16,092 nucleotides of DNA from an uncultured Eubacteriales bacterium (GTDB lineage: Bacteria > Bacillota > Clostridia > Lachnospirales > Lachnospiraceae): contig OMSP01000202.1 in the NCBI GenBank assembly GCA_900313775.1, positions 1 to 16,092 of the forward strand. Reading direction: 5' to 3'. Of this stretch, positions 6,728 through 14,502 are shown piece by piece (the stretch's first letter is position 1; the number at the start of each line of letters is the position of its first letter). The notes beneath the pieces are model-generated. The model made no database searches, had not been told where the DNA came from, and saw nothing but the letters and a program-made list of their open reading frames with translations. Made by a program: the position numbers and the translations under genes.

Positions 6728-9700
6728 ATGAAAAGAACACTGAGAAAACTCGTTTGGATCCTGGTGCTGATGGTGACGATGAAATCCATGAGCCTTGCTG
6801 TCTCAGCGGAAGAGAAGCCTGCTGATACGAATCAGCAGGTCGCTGCAGAAGAAGTTTTAGCTGAGGAAGACGGTCAGGATGCAGAGACTGATGAGTCTCC
6901 AGAAATGCAAGAAGAGGAAACTTCGCCATCATCAGCTGAAGATGGATCGGTGCAGAAGAAAGGAGCGGCTGAACGAGAGGGACTGCGTTCCGGCGTAACT
7001 GTCACGGGCTCATTTGACAAAGTCGAAGGCATGGATATTGCAACGATCCGCTATTACACGGATACAGAAAAGACTAAATATGCCTTCGCTCAGTTCAGTG
7101 ATACAGAGGACGGATATGAGTATACCTTTTCTGCTCCTTATGACGGGTTTGAGGCAGTGCAAGGAACGACGAAAGAGGAAGGCAATGTCGTAGCAGAGTA
7201 TTATGACCTGACTACATGGGACGGAGCCGTAGATGTATCATGGTACAACGAGACCTCTTCGAGCTTCGATATCAGTACTCCGGCTCAGCTGGCAGGCTTT
7301 GCAGCTGTCGTAAACGGCAGCATCAACAATACGACTCCCATTTACAAAGTCAAAGGTGCACGCAGTGACAGCAGCGTGAGAAATAATCTGACAGGTCCGT
7401 TCAATTATGATACACCACAGACCAATAAGCATCAGAAGATGAATGAAGGACTGCCGGATTGTATCGAAAACAAGTATTACGAGAAAACTGAGCTGATTGC
7501 GGGCGTGCAGGATGAAGCCTATGAGGGGCTTGTCAAGAATGATTTTTCGAACCGTACTGTCAATATCACGTCTGATCTGGACATGGGAGGTACGGATCCG
7601 TCAAACATTGATCATGCATCAAATGAAAGTTCAAACGCATATGAGGGTACATATCCTAACTGGACTCCGATCGGCGGTGAGTACCTGATGGATCCTTCTG
7701 ACGGGTCAACGATGATAAAAGCCTCATTCAATGGTTCGGTCAATGGCTGTGGACATAGTATCAGCAACCTGTATTGTTATCGGTGGAGTTACAGATCGGT
7801 GGGAGATACGGCATACGGCTATGCACAGGGCACCGGTCTCATCGGAATGATGGGGAGTTTATATGAGGGTGAAAGTGAACCGGAGATCATGTCGAGCATT
7901 AAGAACATGTCTCTTGATGGTTATATATACGGCAGACGAATGGTCGGTGGTTTCGTCGGTTGTATGGGAGGAGGTGCCAATGCGGCCAGCGGAACATCGG
8001 TAGCCGGAGGAATATCAATGGAGAATCTTGCAAATCACGCGGAGGTTCATTGTACGGATTCCAAAGGTCTGGGCGGTATCGTTGCCTGCTCCATGGTGGA
8101 AAGAGGTTCCATCATCAACTGCTACAACACAGGTTATATGGATGCTAATTATGCTGCGCCTACAGGAGGAATCATCGGTTCCAATGAGGGTATGAGCGTG
8201 TATTGCTGCTATAACACCGGTACGCTGAATACCCATGGGAATCAGAGAGGAAGGGGAATCGGTTGTAACAACGGAGGGAAAAACTATAGAGTTGATGATT
8301 GCTACTATTTGGAAAACTGCGGTGACGATCCTCAATATCCGGGATATTACACATACAATCTGGCAAAGAGCGTATCGGTCAATACTGAATCGATGACTGA
8401 TCAGGAAATGAGAAACGGTGTGTTGCTGCAAAAGCTGAATGTTAACGGCACGGCGTACGTTGCCGGAGATGACGGCTATCCTGTGCTGTACTGGGAGAAG
8501 AATGCTTCACCGGGAACAGGCAGTCTGACCATAGAACAGAATCAGCAGGGCGGAACTGTTGAGGCGACCCAAACAGGGAGCATGGAAAACGGATCAGTCG
8601 TCTACCTGTCTAATACTCCTGCAACAGGCTGGAAGTGCAGGTATTATCTGCTGGGTGACAACAGGCTTTCGGGTAATTATGTCACAGTCAACGGCAGCTG
8701 CTCAGTCAGCGGGTATTTCGAGTCCGCGCATCCGGGTATCATAAAAATTGATCCCTGTGATGTCTGTACTGTATCGGTCACAAAAAACGGGATCATTTAT
8801 AGCGGTGATACGCCAGAAGATGTAACAGACTATCCAGTGAAGAATGGGGATCCTGTCTACGAAGGCGATTTTCTGATGGTAACGACTCAATTACGAAACG
8901 GTGCTGTGCCGGAAAATGAGGACTTGATTTATAAAGCAAGCGCGCCTGGTTTCTTCTCCAACCCTTATCAGTACACATATAAATATACGGACGAGGATGA
9001 TCAAGAAGTAGAGTCCCATATAACCGAGAGTGACACCTATACCGTCGGAATAGCTATCAACGGTCAAGGAGTTTCTCTGGAGCTGAATGTACTGCCGCTG
9101 ACCACACAGAAGATGTGGAAATACAGTGCGGACACGAGTTGGTACAACGATTCAAAGAAAGACTTTACCCTGTCAACAGCCAGACAGCTTGCAGGTTTTT
9201 CCGTGCTTGTTGATAACGGGAAGACCTTTGCCGGGAAGACAGTAAAACTCGGCAAAGACATATCTTTGATCAATGATGACGGAACTGACGGAAAACGTTT
9301 CTGGGACGGTATAGGAAGTGTACAGGCAAACAATGCGGGATTTGCCGGTGTATTTGACGGCGCCGGGCACAAGATCATTGACTACAACGGGAATGCTAAT
9401 GGCCTGTTTGAATACTGCGAAGGCGTTTCGGAATCAAATAAAGCGGTAATCAAAAATCTGCAGCTCTGGGGGAAGAGCGAGGGGCAGAATGCCTGCGGAT
9501 TCGTCATGAAAGCCAAGAATACGCTGATCGAGAACTGCGTCTCCTATTGTACAGTCAAAGGAACAACCTCTAACGGCCATACAGCATCGATTCTGGGTTA
9601 TGCCAACGGAAACTGTGAGATCAAAAACTGTGTTAATTATGCGCAGGTCGAAGGTTATGGCTATGTCGGAGGCATAGCCGCTGAGATGAATGTGACAAGC

Positions 9701-12202
9701 ATATTGACCGGCTGTGTCAACCGGGGAAATGTTTTCAGCCTAAGTACAGGCGGCAATAATGTCGGTGGTCTCGTAGGCAGTCTGAACGGGCAGATCTACG
9801 GTTCTGCCAATTACGGAAATATCAGGGCATACGGAAGGAATATCGGCGGTATCGCCGGGCAGTCTGTCTCGGCTAAAGCAGCTGTCGAGAGTTGCGGCAA
9901 TTACGGGAAGATCATATATCAAGCAGGAGAGAGCTCTTACGATTCTGTTGGAGGGATCATAGGGTTTGCTTCTATATTTGCTGTCAAAAACACCGTCAAT
10001 TACGGTGAGATCGAAAAGCCGAGCGGTGCCGCACCGACAAGTAATATCGGCGGGGCATTCGGACGGGAAGGACGCAACAGTAAAAGCCGGTCTGAAGACG
10101 TTTATTATCTTGATGTTTCCTGCGAATATGCCGAAGCCGGTATGAGGGAAGAAGATCTTGACAGGGAGGCTGATTACTGCAGGGGCATACATTCTGCCAC
10201 AGCTGCGGAGTTCGCACTTCCGGGCAGTGTCCTTGCAGCGGTTAATGATCAATCAGTGTTTGAAATCATCAACGGAGAATACCCGGAACTCAAGAGCTCG
10301 TCAGGGCAGCATATCCACAGCGGGGGCGAGGCGACATGCTCAAGACTGGCTGTCTGTGATGACTGCGGTCTGTCATACGGACTCTACTCCGATGCACACG
10401 GCGGAACGAGATTGGTCGGCGCAAAACCGGTCACATGGATGGAGGACGGATATACGGGTGATATCTGCTGCAAAGAATGCGGTCGGGTCATTACCAAAGG
10501 CAGTGTAGTGGAGGCTGATCCGAACCGGCCTGCTGTGAGCGTTATCGTCAGGGAAGAAGATAATTCAGTCCGGACTTCAACTTACAGCGTGGGAAGTTTT
10601 GACAGTCTGAAAACACAGGACACACCGATCGGTTATTCTTACGGCTCCAAGTCAGAAGAGATCGTGGCAACATCACAGTATGTGACACTGACAGCTTTGT
10701 TTAATGACCTGGATATCACAGCCAATGACGTCTCATCGATCGTCGTCGAATGCACCGGAGTAACAAATACAATCGATAAGGAGACACTGGACAGCTGCAA
10801 CAAATACTTCGAAGACGGACAGGAATATGCAGCTCCGGCAGCATTTATGATTGCCTGGAATACAGATGTCGGCACTCTCGAACAGGTCGTTGCGGAAGCA
10901 AAACCTGCGGGTACGATCAGGTTCGGTTACGGTATCAGCCGGCAGCAGTATGAAGAGAACGCTTCGGTCGGCGGAGCCAGACTGATATCTCCGGTCGAAA
11001 CTGTGACGATCAATATCGGAGAAGTGACAGATGCTGTTTCGATCAAAGATGCGACCATTACTGTATCTGATATGTCCTACACCGGCAGTGAAGTAAAACC
11101 GTCGCCTGTTGTTAAACTCAATGGTGAGACCCTTGAGGAAGGAGAAGACTACAGCCTGCTCTACAGCAATAATGTCAATGCAGGCAAAGCCAAAGTCATC
11201 GTTGTCGGAAAAGGAGAGTATACCGGATCAAGATCAGAGTTTTTCAGGATAAGGGGACTCTCCGTCGAAGATGCTGAATTCGATCTGCCGGACGCAGTCT
11301 ATACCGGCTCCGCCATCACTCCTTCGCCTGACATTACGCTGAACGATAAGGAGCTGACAGAGGGATCGGAGTACACGATCTCATATGCCGACAACATCAA
11401 CGTCGGCACTGCTTCAGTCACGATCACCGGGATCGGTAATTATGAGAGCAGTCTGACGAAAACATTTGAGATCAAGGCACGATCATTAAAAAATGCGCAC
11501 ATCAGTGCAGAGGACATGGAGTATACAGGGCGAGCTCTGACACCTCGGGCGATCGTATCACTGGGCGGACAGCTGCTTAAATCGGGGACAGACTACACTG
11601 CTGAATACAGTGACAACACAAATGCCGGGACTGCAAAGATACTGATTACTGGAAAAGGTAATTACAGCGATACTGCTGCCGGTTCTTTTGCTGTAAACAG
11701 GAAATCAATAGTGAAAGCAGTCGTTTCGACACTGAGTGATCAGGTGTACTCAGGAGCTGCGATGACTCCTAATCCCGCAGTAAGTCTTGAAGGAAAAAGA
11801 CTGTCAGCCGGAAAAGATTACACAATTAGTTGCTCCAACAACAGAAATGTAGGGACAGCTACAGCTACAATTACAGGCAAAGGTAACTATCAGGATTCCG
11901 TGAAAAAGACGTTTAGGATCAGACCGCAGAAGGCAGCTGTTTCAAAACTGACGGTCAAAAAGGGAAGAAAACTGGTAGTTAAGATCAAGATACCAGTTTC
12001 AAAGACCGGAGGGACAAAGTACTGCGTTCAGTATACCGTCAAAGGAAAGAATAAATGGAAGACGGTGAACACAAAAAAACAGTCAGTCACTTTGAAAAAG
12101 CTTAAGCCGAAGAAAAAGTATCAGATCCGCGTCCGCGCGGTCAACGGAAGCTTCACCGGTGATTGGAGCACGGTGAAAACAACAAAGAAAATCAAGAAGT
12201 AA
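6728..12202 (+). CDS. Giant secreted multidomain surface protein (two GLUG/beta-helix regions, Cys-rich module, four Ig-like repeats)
   Basis: The 1824-residue protein has a signal peptide with likely cleavage after Ala27 (AVSA|EE) and an acidic N-terminal stretch. Two related beta-helix/GLUG-like regions begin at about 172 and about 805, each opening with a WYN(E/D) and (S/T)TxxQLAGF element and carrying NCYNTG- or NYGNI-type rungs with GGI(A/V)G turns. A Gly/Thr-rich InlB-B-like segment lies near 600-670, and a Cys-rich module near 1194-1256 carries CDDCG and CCKECG pairs. At about 1271-1433 a domain resembles the one in the 563-aa protein. Four Ig-like repeats of about 74 residues and a Lys-rich fibronectin-III-like end complete it. 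No LPXTG, SLH or choline-binding motif is seen. The ATG at 6728 follows GGAG at 6715-6718. The 19-base gap to the ATPase gene places it in the transporter operon. Likely roles are ligand capture or adhesion at the cell surface; neither is proven. Confidence 0.88.
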   Translation: MKRTLRKLVWILVLMVTMKSMSLAVSAEEKPADTNQQVAAEEVLAEEDGQDAETDESPEMQEEETSPSSAEDGSVQKKGAAEREGLRSGVTVTGSFDKVEGMDIATIRYYTDTEKTKYAFAQFSDTEDGYEYTFSAPYDGFEAVQGTTKEEGNVVAEYYDLTTWDGAVDVSWYNETSSSFDISTPAQLAGFAAVVNGSINNTTPIYKVKGARSDSSVRNNLTGPFNYDTPQTNKHQKMNEGLPDCIENKYYEKTELIAGVQDEAYEGLVKNDFSNRTVNITSDLDMGGTDPSNIDHASNESSNAYEGTYPNWTPIGGEYLMDPSDGSTMIKASFNGSVNGCGHSISNLYCYRWSYRSVGDTAYGYAQGTGLIGMMGSLYEGESEPEIMSSIKNMSLDGYIYGRRMVGGFVGCMGGGANAASGTSVAGGISMENLANHAEVHCTDSKGLGGIVACSMVERGSIINCYNTGYMDANYAAPTGGIIGSNEGMSVYCCYNTGTLNTHGNQRGRGIGCNNGGKNYRVDDCYYLENCGDDPQYPGYYTYNLAKSVSVNTESMTDQEMRNGVLLQKLNVNGTAYVAGDDGYPVLYWEKNASPGTGSLTIEQNQQGGTVEATQTGSMENGSVVYLSNTPATGWKCRYYLLGDNRLSGNYVTVNGSCSVSGYFESAHPGIIKIDPCDVCTVSVTKNGIIYSGDTPEDVTDYPVKNGDPVYEGDFLMVTTQLRNGAVPENEDLIYKASAPGFFSNPYQYTYKYTDEDDQEVESHITESDTYTVGIAINGQGVSLELNVLPLTTQKMWKYSADTSWYNDSKKDFTLSTARQLAGFSVLVDNGKTFAGKTVKLGKDISLINDDGTDGKRFWDGIGSVQANNAGFAGVFDGAGHKIIDYNGNANGLFEYCEGVSESNKAVIKNLQLWGKSEGQNACGFVMKAKNTLIENCVSYCTVKGTTSNGHTASILGYANGNCEIKNCVNYAQVEGYGYVGGIAAEMNVTSILTGCVNRGNVFSLSTGGNNVGGLVGSLNGQIYGSANYGNIRAYGRNIGGIAGQSVSAKAAVESCGNYGKIIYQAGESSYDSVGGIIGFASIFAVKNTVNYGEIEKPSGAAPTSNIGGAFGREGRNSKSRSEDVYYLDVSCEYAEAGMREEDLDREADYCRGIHSATAAEFALPGSVLAAVNDQSVFEIINGEYPELKSSSGQHIHSGGEATCSRLAVCDDCGLSYGLYSDAHGGTRLVGAKPVTWMEDGYTGDICCKECGRVITKGSVVEADPNRPAVSVIVREEDNSVRTSTYSVGSFDSLKTQDTPIGYSYGSKSEEIVATSQYVTLTALFNDLDITANDVSSIVVECTGVTNTIDKETLDSCNKYFEDGQEYAAPAAFMIAWNTDVGTLEQVVAEAKPAGTIRFGYGISRQQYEENASVGGARLISPVETVTINIGEVTDAVSIKDATITVSDMSYTGSEVKPSPVVKLNGETLEEGEDYSLLYSNNVNAGKAKVIVVGKGEYTGSRSEFFRIRGLSVEDAEFDLPDAVYTGSAITPSPDITLNDKELTEGSEYTISYADNINVGTASVTITGIGNYESSLTKTFEIKARSLKNAHISAEDMEYTGRALTPRAIVSLGGQLLKSGTDYTAEYSDNTNAGTAKILITGKGNYSDTAAGSFAVNRKSIVKAVVSTLSDQVYSGAAMTPNPAVSLEGKRLSAGKDYTISCSNNRNVGTATATITGKGNYQDSVKKTFRIRPQKAAVSKLTVKKGRKLVVKIKIPVSKTGGTKYCVQYTVKGKNKWKTVNTKKQSVTLKKLKPKKKYQIRVRAVNGSFTGDWSTVKTTKKIKK
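11042..11923 (+). repeat. Four tandem Ig-like repeats (about 74 residues each) in the giant surface protein
   Basis: Units begin at about 11042, 11258, 11486 and 11708. Each has a Y(T/S)G start, a (T/S)P element, a L..G.(D/E)Y segment, an NN/DN-x-N-(A/V)G turn and a G.G.Y end. This pattern is common in clostridial surface proteins, where such modules act as stalks. The spacings are 216, 228 and 222 bases, so the repeat is diverged and in frame, not a recent DNA duplication. Confidence 0.85.
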
Positions 12203-12208
12203 AGGAGG
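12201..12208 (+). promoter_or_regulatory. Consensus ribosome binding site that fixes the start of the 491-aa protein
   Basis: AAAGGAGG overlaps the last two bases of the upstream stop codon and lies five bases before the ATG at 12214. The reading frame is open further upstream to 12163, but this site and the signal peptide that follows fix the start at 12214. Confidence 0.85.
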
Positions 12209-12213
12209 ACAAC

Positions 12214-13689
12214 ATGAGAAAGGCAAAAAAACTGTTGGCATTGTTGCTGTCGTTGGTGATGGTGCTTTCAATGATATCTGCGGTGGCGTTTGCAGAAGGT
12301 GATCCTGATGCATACAGTGCTGCACTTACCATTAAAGACAGCGCAGGCAATGAAACAACGATTCAGGGAACAGATATTACAGCTGCAGACTCTATGGAAG
12401 CAACTGCAGAGAACCCATGGACACATAAGAACAGCAACGGAGAGGATGTAGAGGTAGTCGGGACATTCTACAGTCTCAAGAGTATTCTCCAAACGGTCAA
12501 TGTGAGTCTCGATGATCTTCATGGTTTTGTGGGAGTGGCCTCTGACGGATTCAGGAACGGATTTCTGCCTGAAGACATTGACGATGTATATATCTATGAT
12601 CAAAGCACTGTGACTGAAAACGGCACAGCGGTCGGAGCTGCAGGGACATACGGAACTGCAGTCAATGGCAGCGCCGGCAACAAGTGGGCAAAAGGAGTAG
12701 TCTCCATTGAACTGGCAAAGTCTCACGTGATGTTTTTTAAAAAAGGTAAGTGCAGACATTATTGTGCGATCTGCGGAGAGGACGAGCCGGGCATCACAGT
12801 CAACCCAGAAACTGAAGATGAAAAGAAGATATATGACTGTGAGATCAAAGCTGCGGCATCTGTGACAACAACAGCTGAAGATGCCTGGAGCAATTCCAAG
12901 AAGCCTGATGAAAAATACATAGGGACGTTCTACAACCTGAAGAGCGTGCTCGAGAATGCAAATGTGGATATCAGTGACTGCCACGGTCTGGTCACACGTG
13001 CATCCGACGGATTTACGAACGGATTCAGCGATGATGAACTGGATAGCGTATATATCTATGACATGGGAACCGTTATGGCAGGTGACAAGACAGCAGGAAA
13101 GGCAGGAACGTACGGAACGGCTCTCAACGGCGGAGCAGGCAACAAATGGGCCAGAGATTTCGTCTCAGTCGAAGTTGCAAAGGACCATGTTATGTTTTTT
13201 AAAGGCGGAGAGTGCAAGCACTACTGTGCTGTCTGCGGAGCAGATGAAGAAGTCATAATCGACCCCGCCATAGCCCCGGCTATCGGCAAAGCAGGCAAAA
13301 CAGCTGGAAGTCATTATCTGTGCGGCGCAGTCATCAAAGCGCAGGAAACCGTTCCGGCACTTGCCAAAAAAGCACAGCCGATGACTGTCAAGGCAAAATC
13401 CATCAAGGCTCTCAAGTCCAAGACCCTCAAGAAAAAGGCACAGACTCTTAAGCTTTCCAAGACAATGACGATCAAGAATGCTCAGGGAACCAAGAGCTAC
13501 AAGATCACAAAGGTCAACAAGAAGAAGTTTAAGAAGTATTTCAAGATCAATGCCAAGACCGGTAAGATCACGATCAAGAAGAAGCTGAAGAAGGGCACTT
13601 ACAAAGTCACTGTTCAGGTCACAGCTGCAGGTAATAACACTTACAATGCAGGCAGCAAAAAAGTGACACTGAAGATCAAAGTCAAATAG
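12214..13689 (+). CDS. Secreted protein with duplicated Cys/His domain and Lys-rich C-terminus
   Basis: The 491-residue protein has a signal peptide likely cleaved after Ala27 (VAFA|EGD). Two copies of one domain follow with an exact offset of 154 residues: His103/His257 in a D-x-HG-(F/L)-V context, then GTFY-SLKSxL, a DGFxNGF segment, an (V/D)YIYD strand, an AGTYGTA(V/L)NG loop and VMFFK. Each copy ends in CxHYCAxCG: Cys180/184/187 with His182, and Cys334/338/341 with His336. A fourth Cys follows in each (209 and 370), suggesting a metal or iron-sulfur site. The C-terminal ~120 residues are extremely Lys-rich and end in a beta-rich Ig/cadherin-like segment, possibly binding the anionic wall. 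Eleven bases separate it from the giant protein gene. I do not recognise a named family. Surface ligand or metal binding is an inference; a structural role is the alternative. Confidence 0.85.
   Translation: MRKAKKLLALLLSLVMVLSMISAVAFAEGDPDAYSAALTIKDSAGNETTIQGTDITAADSMEATAENPWTHKNSNGEDVEVVGTFYSLKSILQTVNVSLDDLHGFVGVASDGFRNGFLPEDIDDVYIYDQSTVTENGTAVGAAGTYGTAVNGSAGNKWAKGVVSIELAKSHVMFFKKGKCRHYCAICGEDEPGITVNPETEDEKKIYDCEIKAAASVTTTAEDAWSNSKKPDEKYIGTFYNLKSVLENANVDISDCHGLVTRASDGFTNGFSDDELDSVYIYDMGTVMAGDKTAGKAGTYGTALNGGAGNKWARDFVSVEVAKDHVMFFKGGECKHYCAVCGADEEVIIDPAIAPAIGKAGKTAGSHYLCGAVIKAQETVPALAKKAQPMTVKAKSIKALKSKTLKKKAQTLKLSKTMTIKNAQGTKSYKITKVNKKKFKKYFKINAKTGKITIKKKLKKGTYKVTVQVTAAGNNTYNAGSKKVTLKIKVK
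12376..13299 (+). repeat. Tandem domain duplication within the 491-aa protein
   Basis: Two in-frame units of 462 bases (boundaries approximate, about 12376-12837 and 12838-13299) align with no net gap between the conserved His (residues 103 and 257) and the first Cys of the CxxxCxxC motif (180 and 334). The nucleotide sequences have diverged clearly, so the duplication is not recent. Confidence 0.8.
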
Positions 13690-13697
13690 TAACTGAA

Positions 13698-13731
13698 AAA
13701 GCGGCCCGGACCGCTTGGTCCGGGCCGCTTT
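13698..13731. terminator. GC-rich hairpin at the end of the transporter operon
   Basis: A perfect 15-bp inverted repeat (13698-13712 and 13717-13731) closes on a GCTT loop. On the plus strand only three T follow the GC stem and they belong to the stem, then AGGG. On the minus strand the stem is followed by TTTTT. It is probably an operon terminator, perhaps leaky on the plus strand. Confidence 0.7.
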
Positions 13732-13747
13732 AGGGTGATCATCGACA

Positions 13748-14398
13748 ATGGCAAACAATACAGGCAGCATTCTTAACAGTGTGCTTCTGGCTTATGTGCC
13801 GGAAGAAGAGCGGGAGACGGTCCTTTCGTCTCTAAAGATGCAGACACGTCTTCTCCGCAGAGGGGAGGCAGTCTTTCACACCGGTGATGTCATTGACCGT
13901 ATCGGTATCGTCGTCTCCGGCAGTGTTCGATCTGAGAAGAACTATGCAGACGGGGATGTGCACATTCTATCAGTCTTTGAGAAGCATGCTGTTTTGGCTC
14001 TGGACATGGCCATGTCTAAGACACGGGTCTCCCCGGTCGATTATATTGCTAACGAAAGCGGTGAGATCGTGCTGATTTCTATGGAGTCGCTCAGATCCAG
14101 CGATCATTGGGGAAACATACAACGTATACTGGTGGAGACCTTGGCAGATGAACTGATCCGCAGCGCCAACAAGAATGAAATGCTAGCACAGCACAGCATT
14201 CGGGGACGCGTGCTGACCTATCTGCGCACTGTAGCAAACAAGGCGGGCACAGACGAGATCACCATATCGATGAACCGTGAACAGCTGGCGCAGTTCCTCT
14301 GCGTCAACCGCACTTCTTTATCCAACGAACTCAGCCTTATGCAGCAGGAAGGCCTCATAGAATTCCGCAAGAACCGATTCCGGTTGCTACATTCTTAA
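13748..14398 (+). CDS. Crp/Fnr-family transcriptional regulator
   Basis: The product has 216 residues. The N-terminal cyclic-nucleotide-binding-like beta barrel covers about 15-115 (LLRRGEAVFHTGD, IGIVVSGSV). A dimerisation helix at about 130-160 leads to a winged helix-turn-helix at about 155-212, with SMNREQLAQFLCVNRTSLSNEL as the recognition region and a FRLL strand at the end. There is no N-terminal cysteine cluster, so it is not an FNR-type iron-sulfur sensor, and the CRP cAMP-contact motif is not apparent. The effector is unknown. The ATG at 13748 has only a weak AGGG upstream, and no clear promoter lies between the operon hairpin and the start, so it may be expressed by readthrough or from inside the previous gene. 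Its position makes it a candidate regulator of the transporter operon, but this is inference. Confidence 0.9.
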   Translation: MANNTGSILNSVLLAYVPEEERETVLSSLKMQTRLLRRGEAVFHTGDVIDRIGIVVSGSVRSEKNYADGDVHILSVFEKHAVLALDMAMSKTRVSPVDYIANESGEIVLISMESLRSSDHWGNIQRILVETLADELIRSANKNEMLAQHSIRGRVLTYLRTVANKAGTDEITISMNREQLAQFLCVNRTSLSNELSLMQQEGLIEFRKNRFRLLHS

Positions 14399-14414
14399 AT
14401 TCCTATTAAAATGA

Positions 14415-14443
14415 TTGCTTAACTCCCTGTGATAAGATATAAT
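14415..14443 (+). promoter_or_regulatory. Promoter of the aminotransferase gene
   Basis: A perfect -10 TATAAT (14438-14443) lies 17 bases after a weak -35 TTGCTT (14415-14420). It is in the AT-rich gap after the regulator gene, about 60 bases before the aminotransferase start. The strong -10 and correct spacing support it; the -35 matches only in TTG. Confidence 0.65.
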
Positions 14444-14502
14444 CATAGGGTATTTTGTTATAAATATAACTGATTCAGCACTTGTTGAAAGGAGTACTTA
14501 GA

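Noticed and set aside
12268..12984. 238-codon open frame on the minus strand
   Set aside because: It lies opposite the secreted 491-aa protein, has repetitive Cys/Ile composition and no start signals.
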